A stretch of DNA of 64,000 nucleotides from Paenibacillus sp. EZ-K15 (GTDB taxonomy: Bacteria; Bacillota; Bacilli; Paenibacillales; Paenibacillaceae). Location: NCBI RefSeq assembly GCF_002573715.1, contig NZ_PDHM01000012.1, positions 497,368 through 561,367 on the forward strand, in the 5' to 3' direction. This document shows positions 44,045-51,848 of this stretch, piece after piece (position 1 is the stretch's first letter; each line of letters starts with the position of its first letter). The position numbers and the translations under genes were made by a program. The notes under the pieces are model-generated. The model saw only the letters and a program-made list of their open reading frames with translations. It had not been told where the DNA came from and made no database searches.

Positions 44045-45532
44045 ATGAAAAGAGATTCTAGTAAAACCCGAAAGTTATACATGCTTACGAGAATGACCGG
44101 ACTGTTGTTATCCCTGACGTTATTGGGTGGCTGCGGTCTTTTTGGAGGTAAGCAAGCTCCCAGTGATGAGACGGGCGGTTCGACAGCGACTGTTCAACAA
44201 GTGGAACGGTATACGGGGGAGAAGAGCAGGGAAATCCCGTTTGTTTACACGGCCAGGAAAGAACTGGCGCTTACCTTTAACGGCATGGGCGATAAAGCGA
44301 CCATGATGGCCCTGATCGATGAGCTGGATACGTACGGAATCAAGGCGACCTTCTTTCTTCCGGGCATCAGAGTGGCGGAGGAACCGGACATTGCCGATGC
44401 CATTTTGTCCAGAGGCCATGAAATTGAGAACAATACGCTCAATCAGCTCGATATGAGTCAGCTTGATTACGATCAGATCTATAAGGAGATCAAGCTTGCG
44501 AACGATGTCATTGAACGGGAAACGGGCGCCCAGCCCCGCTATGTTCGGACACGCTCCGGCGATTATCCGGAAGAAGTGCCACTGGCAGCCGCGCATCTCG
44601 GGATGAAGGCTGTTGTAAGTTATAACATTAATCCCAAGGATCGCAATATGCAGAGTGCTGAAGAGATTGGAGAGTATGTGACCAGGTTCATCTCCAGAGG
44701 CGGCATTATTTCCATGAATACCGACGTCAATCCGGAAGTGATATCTTCTATTAAATACATTGCCCAGGCCGTGGACGATATCGGATATCGATTGGTAACG
44801 CTGGATGAGCTGGTGCGAAATGGCGGCGAGCGAAAACCGCTCGAGTTAATTCCGGGATACGACGCTGCGAGAATGAACCCGGATTATCAACAGGCGAAAT
44901 ATGAACTGGTTTATAAAGTCAATACCAACAAAAAAGAAATTGCCCTGACGTTTGATGATTTCGGAAGTGACAAAACGGTTACCCGCATCCTTGATATTTT
45001 GGCGGAGCATGATGTGAAAGCCACCTTCTTCCTGCGGGCCAAAGGAGTGGAAAGTAACCCGAATTTGGCGCGGGCGATGGTGGAAGGCGGACATGATGTG
45101 GCTAATCATTCCTACAGTCATCCCGTCGTGACATCGCTAACGCCCGAAGAACTGCAGAAGGATGTCGTCAAGGCCCACCAGGTCATTACGGAGGCCATAC
45201 AGCAGCAGCCTGTCATGCTGTTTCGTCCGCCGACCGGCGTGGTTGATGATGAACGGGCCAAAGCGCTGGCGGCTACCGGTTACCCGGTCATTGCGATGTA
45301 TGATGTGACGACGCTGGATTGGGATGTTTCCAATAGTGCCGACGATATTGTGAACGGGGTAATGACCAAGACACAACGGGGAAGCGTCATTTTGCTACAT
45401 ATGCTGGATGACATTCATACCATTGAAGCTCTGCCCAGAGTACTGGAAGGGCTGAAGGATAAAGGATATACGTTTGTAAAAATGGCGGACATGATGCAGC
45501 TGCAGGACAAAGCCGCAATGGAGATGGAATAA
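44045..45532 (+). CDS. Lipoprotein with two NodB (polysaccharide deacetylase) domains
   Basis: 495 residues with lipobox LGGC near residue 30. Two NodB-like domains occur in tandem. The second (~300-480) is intact: ALTFDDFGSDKT, ANHSYSHPVV (metal His pair), FRPPTGVV and TTLDWDVS, ending ILLHMLDDIHT. The first (~75-260) keeps the fold (KATFFLPGIRVAEEPD) but reads TFNGMG and IENNTLNQ where Asp and His should be, so it is probably inactive and may bind substrate. It should deacetylate the polymer outside the cell. AAAAGGAG fixes ATG 44045. Confidence 0.88.
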   Translation: MKRDSSKTRKLYMLTRMTGLLLSLTLLGGCGLFGGKQAPSDETGGSTATVQQVERYTGEKSREIPFVYTARKELALTFNGMGDKATMMALIDELDTYGIKATFFLPGIRVAEEPDIADAILSRGHEIENNTLNQLDMSQLDYDQIYKEIKLANDVIERETGAQPRYVRTRSGDYPEEVPLAAAHLGMKAVVSYNINPKDRNMQSAEEIGEYVTRFISRGGIISMNTDVNPEVISSIKYIAQAVDDIGYRLVTLDELVRNGGERKPLELIPGYDAARMNPDYQQAKYELVYKVNTNKKEIALTFDDFGSDKTVTRILDILAEHDVKATFFLRAKGVESNPNLARAMVEGGHDVANHSYSHPVVTSLTPEELQKDVVKAHQVITEAIQQQPVMLFRPPTGVVDDERAKALAATGYPVIAMYDVTTLDWDVSNSADDIVNGVMTKTQRGSVILLHMLDDIHTIEALPRVLEGLKDKGYTFVKMADMMQLQDKAAMEME

Positions 45533-45533
45533 G

Positions 45534-46847
45534 ATGGAATTATATGAAAACATGCTGGACCGCGTGGACAGACTGGCGGTCGTCGGTCTTGGATATGTGG
45601 GCCTGCCGCTGGCGGTCGCATTCTCAAGAAAGCTTGATGTCATCGGCTTCGATCTGAGCGAGGCCAAGGTGCAGCAATATCGGAGCGGATTCGATGCTAC
45701 TGGTGAGATCGGAGATGCTTTGCTTACGAACTGCACGGCTGCCTTCACTTCGGATCCGGACAAGCTTAAGGAGGCTCGCTGCTTTATTGTGGCCGTTCCG
45801 ACACCCGTAAAAAGCGGAAATGTCCCGGACCTGAAATTTGTGCGCAATGCCAGCCGGTTGGTCGGCCGCGCATTGACCCGGGGAGCGGTTGTTGTGTATG
45901 AGTCAACGGTGTATCCGGGCGTTACGGAGGAAGTGTGCATTCCGATTCTCGAAGAGGAGTCCGGCCTGCGCCTGGGCGAAGATTTCAAGGTGGGGTATTC
46001 CCCGGAACGGATCAATCCCGGAGACCAGGTGCACCGGCTCGAGACCATCGTGAAAATTGTGTCCGGCAATGATCCGGAGGCGCTGGAAACGGTTGCCAGT
46101 CTATATGAGCTGATCATTGATGCGGGGGTCCACCGGGCGGAAAGCATCCGGGTGGCGGAAGCGGCCAAGGTTATCGAGAATGCCCAGCGCGATATCAATA
46201 TCGCCTTCATGAATGAGCTTTCCATGCTGTTCAACCAGATGGATATCGATACGAATGCCGTGCTGCGGGCAGCGGAAACGAAGTGGAATTTCCTCCCGTT
46301 CCGGCCGGGGCTCGTTGGTGGTCATTGCATCGGAATTGATCCTTATTATCTGACGTATAAGGCCGAGGACACGGGATATCATTCCAAGATTATTTTGGCC
46401 GGGCGGCATATCAATGATGGAATGGGGAAATACATCGCCCAGCATGTCATTAAACTTGCGGTTCGCCATGGTATTGATCTAATGAGGGCGAAGGTGGCGG
46501 TAATGGGTCTGGCCTTTAAGGAGGACTGCCGGGATATCCGCAACTCCAAGGTCATCGATATTATCCGGGAGCTGCAGGACTACGGGATCCAGCCGATGGT
46601 GGCGGACCCGCACGTGGACCGACATCAGGCATATGAGGAATATGGTATCGAGCTGTCGGACATGAGTGAACTGAGAGACATCCAGATTGCGGTGGTCGCT
46701 GTTGCTCACCGGGAGTTCAAGCAGCTTGGGGTTGCCGAAGTCAAGGACATGTTTAGCTCTGCAGAGGCGAAGCTTCTGATCGACGTGAAGGGAGCTTATC
46801 CAAAAACCGAATATGAAGCGAATGGCTTTCATTATTGGAGTTTGTAG
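45534..46847 (+). CDS. UDP-N-acetylgalactosaminuronate-forming dehydrogenase (TviB/WbpO type)
   Basis: 437 residues. VVGLGYVGLPLAVAFSRKLD, VPTPVKSGNVPDL, YESTVYPGVTEEVC and YSPERINPGDQVHRLETIV point to the TviB/VipA/WbpO group; the catalytic Cys lies in GLVGGHCIGIDPYYLTYKA. These enzymes oxidise UDP-GalNAc (or UDP-GlcNAc) to the uronate. It begins one base after the deacetylase stop, so coupling is likely. With the WbpA-like gene it supplies two different aminouronate precursors, a strong hint at the polymer's composition. Confidence 0.88.
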   Translation: MELYENMLDRVDRLAVVGLGYVGLPLAVAFSRKLDVIGFDLSEAKVQQYRSGFDATGEIGDALLTNCTAAFTSDPDKLKEARCFIVAVPTPVKSGNVPDLKFVRNASRLVGRALTRGAVVVYESTVYPGVTEEVCIPILEEESGLRLGEDFKVGYSPERINPGDQVHRLETIVKIVSGNDPEALETVASLYELIIDAGVHRAESIRVAEAAKVIENAQRDINIAFMNELSMLFNQMDIDTNAVLRAAETKWNFLPFRPGLVGGHCIGIDPYYLTYKAEDTGYHSKIILAGRHINDGMGKYIAQHVIKLAVRHGIDLMRAKVAVMGLAFKEDCRDIRNSKVIDIIRELQDYGIQPMVADPHVDRHQAYEEYGIELSDMSELRDIQIAVVAVAHREFKQLGVAEVKDMFSSAEAKLLIDVKGAYPKTEYEANGFHYWSL

Positions 46848-46866
46848 ATAACGATGGGAGAAAGCA

Positions 46867-48738
46867 ATGAGGATTATAAAAAGAAAGCAACCGAAAATCA
46901 CCAAGGAAGTTCTTGCGGTTCCGCGGACAGATAGACGTACTCTTTCCTATGTACCCGATCCGGAGCAGATCCGTTTGAACGCGGACCGAAGAGGCAACCG
47001 AGCACAGCAGCCTGGGGATGATGTGTCCAGCTCTGAGTATTTAAATAAGCTGCGCATGCTCAGCTTGCGTTATGAAGCGGAATTTGAAGTATGGATCGTT
47101 CCCAAGGGGAAAAAGAAAAAAGCAGGATTTAAGGGACAGGCTGCCGACATTTCGGCCACCGGCCTGCTGCTCAGGCTGCCGGACGCCGCTTCAGGTCTTG
47201 AAGTGGGTGACACAGTAAAGGCCCGATTCCGTATCCCGCCGGGCGCCATGCCCGAAGGTTTCGAGTCGGCCGTAAGGATGGATGCAAGCGTCGTTCGTCG
47301 GGCCACGAATTCGGCAGAATCCGGTGAAGTGCATATGCTGGCCTTAGAATTTGAGAAGCCGCTGACGGAATACTTTCAGCGCAAACGATGGGGCTATTCC
47401 GTGTATTCTGCCAGCGCGTTGATGTTCATGGCGGTGCTCTTCATCATGCTGATGCGGGCCGAGAGCATTATCTATTTCAAATACAACATGGTGCTGTATT
47501 TGTACAGCTTAATCGCAGCTCTGTTTCTGCTGACACGCTACCTGTTCGGGGCGTTGTATCGCGATGTGCCGATCAATCCGGATTATACACCAGGGGTTTC
47601 GATTATCATCCCCTGCTTCAATGAAGCGGATTGGATCAAACGTACGATTCTCAGCTGTATTAATCAGGACTATCCGGTAGATAAGCTGGAGGTCATTGTC
47701 GTGGATGACCGATCGACAGACCAATCGGTACAGCAGATCAAGGATATGATTGAAGTGATTCACTCCGAGGCGGAGCGTTACGCTACCCGCGAACGCTTGT
47801 CCTATACGGTGCTGCCGGAGAATGCGGGCAAGCGGGTCGCGCTTGTCAAAGGTGTGGAGATGGCGAAGCATGATTTGGTGGTCTTCGTGGATTCCGACAG
47901 CTTTCTGGACCCGATGGCGATTCGCCACCTCGTTCAGCCTTTTCAGGACCCTAAGATGGGCGGCGTTGCCGGCCGAACGGACGTCGAGAATAAATATACC
48001 AATAACATGACGAAGCTGCAGACCGTCCGTTATTATATTGCATTCCGGATCATGAAAGCGGCAGAGTCTTGGTTTGACAGCGTGACCTGCCTGTCCGGCC
48101 CGTTATCCTGCTATCGGAAAGAGCTCATCATGCAGCATGCGGACGCCTGGCTGAACCAGAAGTTTTTGGGCAGACCCGCCACCTTCGGGGATGACCGAAG
48201 CATGACAAACTTTATTTTGAAAACACATCGTACCGGTTACCAGGATTCCGCCATATGCTCGACGATTGTCCCTTCACAGATGAAGGTGTTCCTGAAGCAG
48301 CAGATGCGCTGGAAGCGCTCCTGGCTGCGCGAGTCGCTCCGGGCCGGAAGCTTTATTTGGCGTAAGGAGCCGTTTATGGCATTGTTTTTCTACATAGGCC
48401 TGATCGTGCCGATTGCCGCGCCTGTCGTGGTTGCCTATAACTTGATGTACGTGCCGATCGTTCATGGCATTTTCCCAGGGACCTTCCTGATGGGCTTGCT
48501 GCTGATGGCGCTGCTGATGAGTCTTGCCCACCTGCTGTTTCGCAAGAGCAGGCTCTGGGTGTTCGGCTTCGTGTTCTGTCTGTTCTATGAATTTGTCCTG
48601 TTATGGCAGATGCCGGTGGCCTGGTTCACCTTCTGGAAGTCGACATGGGGGACCCGGGAAACGCCGCAGGATATTGAAGCGAGAGAGAAGAAGGAAGCAC
48701 GCAAGCGCAAAGGCAAAAAATTCGGATTACCGTTCTGA
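46867..48738 (+). CDS. Glycosyltransferase family 2 synthase with N-terminal PilZ-like domain
   Basis: 623 residues. Residues ~60-170 look like PilZ: LSLRYEAEFEVWI, then AADISATGLLLRLP, whose DxSxxG is the c-di-GMP-binding motif; the usual RxxxR is not clear. Two membrane helices (~178-225) precede the GT-A domain: VVDDRSTDQSVQ, VVFVDSDSFLD (DxD), ATFGDDRSMTN (catalytic Asp) and KQQMRWKRSW (QxxRW). Four C-terminal helices complete a synthase/translocase. BcsA has PilZ at the other end. GGGAGAAAGC precedes ATG 46867. This is probably the main polymer synthase. Confidence 0.87.
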   Translation: MRIIKRKQPKITKEVLAVPRTDRRTLSYVPDPEQIRLNADRRGNRAQQPGDDVSSSEYLNKLRMLSLRYEAEFEVWIVPKGKKKKAGFKGQAADISATGLLLRLPDAASGLEVGDTVKARFRIPPGAMPEGFESAVRMDASVVRRATNSAESGEVHMLALEFEKPLTEYFQRKRWGYSVYSASALMFMAVLFIMLMRAESIIYFKYNMVLYLYSLIAALFLLTRYLFGALYRDVPINPDYTPGVSIIIPCFNEADWIKRTILSCINQDYPVDKLEVIVVDDRSTDQSVQQIKDMIEVIHSEAERYATRERLSYTVLPENAGKRVALVKGVEMAKHDLVVFVDSDSFLDPMAIRHLVQPFQDPKMGGVAGRTDVENKYTNNMTKLQTVRYYIAFRIMKAAESWFDSVTCLSGPLSCYRKELIMQHADAWLNQKFLGRPATFGDDRSMTNFILKTHRTGYQDSAICSTIVPSQMKVFLKQQMRWKRSWLRESLRAGSFIWRKEPFMALFFYIGLIVPIAAPVVVAYNLMYVPIVHGIFPGTFLMGLLLMALLMSLAHLLFRKSRLWVFGFVFCLFYEFVLLWQMPVAWFTFWKSTWGTRETPQDIEAREKKEARKRKGKKFGLPF

Positions 48739-48770
48739 TCGTGTCAAAGCGGTTGAAGTGAGGATGACAA

Positions 48771-50528
48771 ATGGGTAAAAAACGAAATGCAGCCCTTAAT
48801 GTTCAGCGAAAAAACCGCCGCAAAATCATCAAAGTTACGGCACAGGTTGTTGTATTGGCCGTAGTTGTCGTGCTGCTGGCGAATGCAATTTTCGATTTTC
48901 GCACCTATAAGGAGCCGGACAAATCAGCCTGGCGTCAGGATCAGGGCTTTATTGCGCTATCCTATTTTGGAGTCGGTCGAACCGGGACATCCAAGCTCGT
49001 ATCCAAGAGCCAGCTGGACGCCCAGCTGAGAGCTTTATATGAACAGGGCTACACTACGATTTCGCAGCAAGATATTATGGATTATTATCGTAATGGCAAG
49101 AAGCTGCCGGATAAAGCGCTGTACCTGTCCTTTGAAGACGGACGGAATGACTCCGCGCTGTTCGCGCAGCCGTTGCTGGAGAAATACAACTATAAGGCCA
49201 CCTTCCTGTCTTATGCCAACAAAATGGGTAACAGTGAACGGAAATTTCTACAGCCGAAGGATATGCTGAAGATGACCCGCACCGGTTATTGGGAGCTTGG
49301 GACCAACGGCAACCGGCTGACTTATATTAATATTTTTGATCATGAAGGCCGTTATATCGGCGTTAAGGACGAAAGTGAACTGACCAGCAAATCCAACGTG
49401 GAGTATTACAACCACTATTTGATGGATTTCATACGTGACGAGAATATGATTCCGCTCGAGAACCGCACGGAGATGGAAGAACGGATCCAAGCGGACTATG
49501 AAGCGATGAATCAGGTTTACACGAAAGCGCTTGGTTACGTTCCAGGCACGTATATGATCATGCACGCCAATGCGCTGGGCGGAGGCATGAATCAGCTTGT
49601 AGCCAATGCCAATACGGAGCAGATTCGGCAGTTGTTTGGGATGAATTTCAACCGGGAAGGAATGGCCTTCAACTCGAAGGATAGCGATCTTTATAATCTG
49701 ACTCGGGTCCAGCCTGCTCCTTACTGGTCTACCAATCACCTGTTGATGAAGCTGCACAAGGACCAAGGACAATCTATGCAGTTTGTACGAGGGGATAAGC
49801 AGCAGGCTGATAAGTGGGAGCTGCTTGGCGGAGCGGCTGAATTTGCGGATAACCGTTTCGTGGTCACATCGCCTCCGGCCCAGGCAGGGATCGTTTATTT
49901 GAAGGGCAGCGAAGAGTCTGACATAACCGTCTCGGCGAAGGCACTCGGTAATGTGGTAGGACAGCAGTCCATCTATGTCCGTTACGACCGGACGAAGGGC
50001 TCTTACTTAAGGCTTCTTCTGGAGAACAATAACGTGGTGGTAGAACAGAAGAGAGCGGGTCAAGCACCCGAGGAGCTGTTCACCTATACCTTGCCGAAGG
50101 TCGAATGGGGGGAAGAGGACCTGCAATTCGATAAGGCATCGGTATATACTAAGGAGCAGACGCAGTCCGGAGACCGGGATGATGAGAATGAGTATCCGGT
50201 CAACATACTTGGCAACCGTTGGCTGGAGATTTCGGTGAAAGGCCATTCCCTGTCCGTGAGTGTCGATCAACAGTTAATTCTGGATCAGCAGCCTGTGGAT
50301 GCATCGATTGGTGCAGGAGGCGTGGCGTTTGAATCGCAATATCATGAGCAGAATGAGAAAGATGATATTTACGACGCTATTTTTGAAGATGTCACCATTG
50401 CATCCGAGCCTGCGGGCGGTGATATGAAGCTGCTGTTTACGAACAAGCCGTCCGGACTGACCGGTGTCCTGACAGGCGTGCAGAGAAGTTTGAGCCGGGC
50501 GGTTGACTGGGCTGTGGAGACTTTTTAA
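48771..50528 (+). CDS. Membrane-anchored, degenerate polysaccharide-deacetylase-like protein
   Basis: 585 residues. A basic start and membrane anchor (~25-42) precede a NodB-like domain of PgaB/IcaB style: FIALSYFGVGRTGTSKLVSK, ALYLSFEDGRNDS and YNYKATFLSYANKMG. The first metal motif reads FED and ELGTNGNRL lacks the HxxxH histidines, so activity is doubtful. The C-terminal ~200 residues (VQQSIYVRYDRTKGSYLRL, GNRWLEISVKGHSLSVSVDQ) look like a laminin-G/concanavalin-type carbohydrate-binding sandwich. It may bind the nascent polymer. GTGAGGATG precedes the ATG. Confidence 0.72.
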   Translation: MGKKRNAALNVQRKNRRKIIKVTAQVVVLAVVVVLLANAIFDFRTYKEPDKSAWRQDQGFIALSYFGVGRTGTSKLVSKSQLDAQLRALYEQGYTTISQQDIMDYYRNGKKLPDKALYLSFEDGRNDSALFAQPLLEKYNYKATFLSYANKMGNSERKFLQPKDMLKMTRTGYWELGTNGNRLTYINIFDHEGRYIGVKDESELTSKSNVEYYNHYLMDFIRDENMIPLENRTEMEERIQADYEAMNQVYTKALGYVPGTYMIMHANALGGGMNQLVANANTEQIRQLFGMNFNREGMAFNSKDSDLYNLTRVQPAPYWSTNHLLMKLHKDQGQSMQFVRGDKQQADKWELLGGAAEFADNRFVVTSPPAQAGIVYLKGSEESDITVSAKALGNVVGQQSIYVRYDRTKGSYLRLLLENNNVVVEQKRAGQAPEELFTYTLPKVEWGEEDLQFDKASVYTKEQTQSGDRDDENEYPVNILGNRWLEISVKGHSLSVSVDQQLILDQQPVDASIGAGGVAFESQYHEQNEKDDIYDAIFEDVTIASEPAGGDMKLLFTNKPSGLTGVLTGVQRSLSRAVDWAVETF

Positions 50529-50557
50529 AATTCGGATGGCGTAGGACGTGAACAAGA

Positions 50558-51646
50558 ATGAAGAATCCCAGGAGGAAATGGGCAGGAGCTCTGGTACTGA
50601 TGGCTTTGTGTGCTGCTGTCTCTTTCTGGTGGCTGCGCACCGAAGAGCAGGAGAAAGCACTGCAGGTTCAGTTACCGCAAACGGGAGTGAAGCTGTCTGC
50701 CTGGATTACGGATTGGCAGTGGAGGACGGGCATTACGGATCTGAAGCAGCTTGGTAGTGAGCTTGAAGAAATTCATTTTTTTGCAGCTTACTTCAATCAT
50801 AAAGATGAACTCCATTTTACTTCGGATTTTCGGGAGGGGCTGCCTGAGTTTCTGGAGATTTCCCGGAAAGGGAAGCAGCTTCGCCGGGTCCTGACCATCG
50901 TAAACGATCGCTTTGATACCAATGGGACGGCGGACCAGAAGGATCCTGAGCTCATCTCCCGGATCGTGGCTACTCCGGAAAGCCGCAGCCTGCATATCGG
51001 GCATATTCTGGCTGTGGTATTCCAGCATGGCTTTAGCGGTGTGGAACTGGATTACGAGAAGGTACGCAAGGAAGATTGGGCGAATCTTTCCAATCTGTAC
51101 AAGGAGCTGTATGAACGTTTACAAGCGGAGGGTTTCTCTCTTCGAATCGTGCTGGAGCCGGGGATCTCCCAGTCATCCTTTGAGTTGTTGCCGGCAGGTC
51201 CGGATTATGTCCTGATGGCATATAACTTGTACGGAGGGCATAGCGGACCGGGGCCAAAGGCGGATCACGCCATGATAAGGAAGCTGGCAGATAAACTGCA
51301 GGGGATTCCGGGAGAACATGCCATCGCATTGTCGGTTGGCGGGTTTGACTGGGCTAATAACGGCAAGGTTGTCTCTTTAACGGAAAAGCGTGCGGTGGAG
51401 CTGGCGCATTCCATCTCGGACAATCCGAAGCGGGATCCGTCAAGCGGTGCCCTGTATTTTGAATATACGGACGACCAAGGCATCGGCCATACCGTATGGT
51501 ATGCGGATGGAATGACCATTGCCGGCTGGATGGATACGGCGAGAGACGCGGGTATATCGAAGATTGCGATCTGGCGGCTTGGGGATATGGAAGAGGATAC
51601 GTTGCAACAACTGCAGGAATATCACCAGCACTCCCAACATAAGTGA
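50558..51646 (+). CDS. GH18-like membrane-anchored glycosidase
   Basis: 362 residues with an N-terminal membrane anchor (~9-26). The barrel has LSAWITDWQWRTGITDLKQL, the strand GFSGVELDYEKV (Asp-Tyr-Glu; the Glu would be the GH18 acid), YVLMAYNLYGGHSGPG (substrate-assisting Tyr region) and DAGISKIAIWRLGDMEED, as in the spore-coat YaaH/YdhD group of GH18. It should cut N-acetylated glycans, consistent with an aminosugar polymer. It is the last gene of the locus. The ribosome binding site (GGACGTG) is weak. A strong terminator follows. Confidence 0.82.
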   Translation: MKNPRRKWAGALVLMALCAAVSFWWLRTEEQEKALQVQLPQTGVKLSAWITDWQWRTGITDLKQLGSELEEIHFFAAYFNHKDELHFTSDFREGLPEFLEISRKGKQLRRVLTIVNDRFDTNGTADQKDPELISRIVATPESRSLHIGHILAVVFQHGFSGVELDYEKVRKEDWANLSNLYKELYERLQAEGFSLRIVLEPGISQSSFELLPAGPDYVLMAYNLYGGHSGPGPKADHAMIRKLADKLQGIPGEHAIALSVGGFDWANNGKVVSLTEKRAVELAHSISDNPKRDPSSGALYFEYTDDQGIGHTVWYADGMTIAGWMDTARDAGISKIAIWRLGDMEEDTLQQLQEYHQHSQHK

Positions 51647-51658
51647 ATCCTATACGGA

Positions 51659-51704
51659 AAAAGGACATCCCATGGCTCTAAGAAGCCGCTCGGGGTGTCC
51701 TTTT
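51659..51704. terminator. Bidirectional terminator at the end of the polysaccharide locus
   Basis: AAAAGGACATCCC pairs with GGGGTGTCCTTTT (51692-51704); A and T tails allow both orientations. Confidence 0.82.
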
Positions 51705-51770
51705 GCATAAAATGACTCATGTTGTAGTCCAACAGTCTTTCTGTGCGAGTATACGGACCGAAAGGAGGCT

Positions 51771-51842
51771 GGATGGCCGACCGGCCATCCAAGCATGCCC
51801 CGAACAAACGCATCGTGCGCACAAGGAGCAGTGCGCACGATG
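51771..51842. repeat. Two perfect inverted repeats downstream of the YhgE gene
   Basis: GGATGGCC/GGCCATCC (51771-51790) and CATCGTGCGCAC/GTGCGCACGATG (51811-51842, 12-bp arms, 8-base loop). The second lies seven bases past the YhgE stop and may stabilise the 3' end or end transcription weakly, since only GTTTGTT follows on the minus strand. Confidence 0.55.
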
Positions 51843-51848
51843 TACAAA

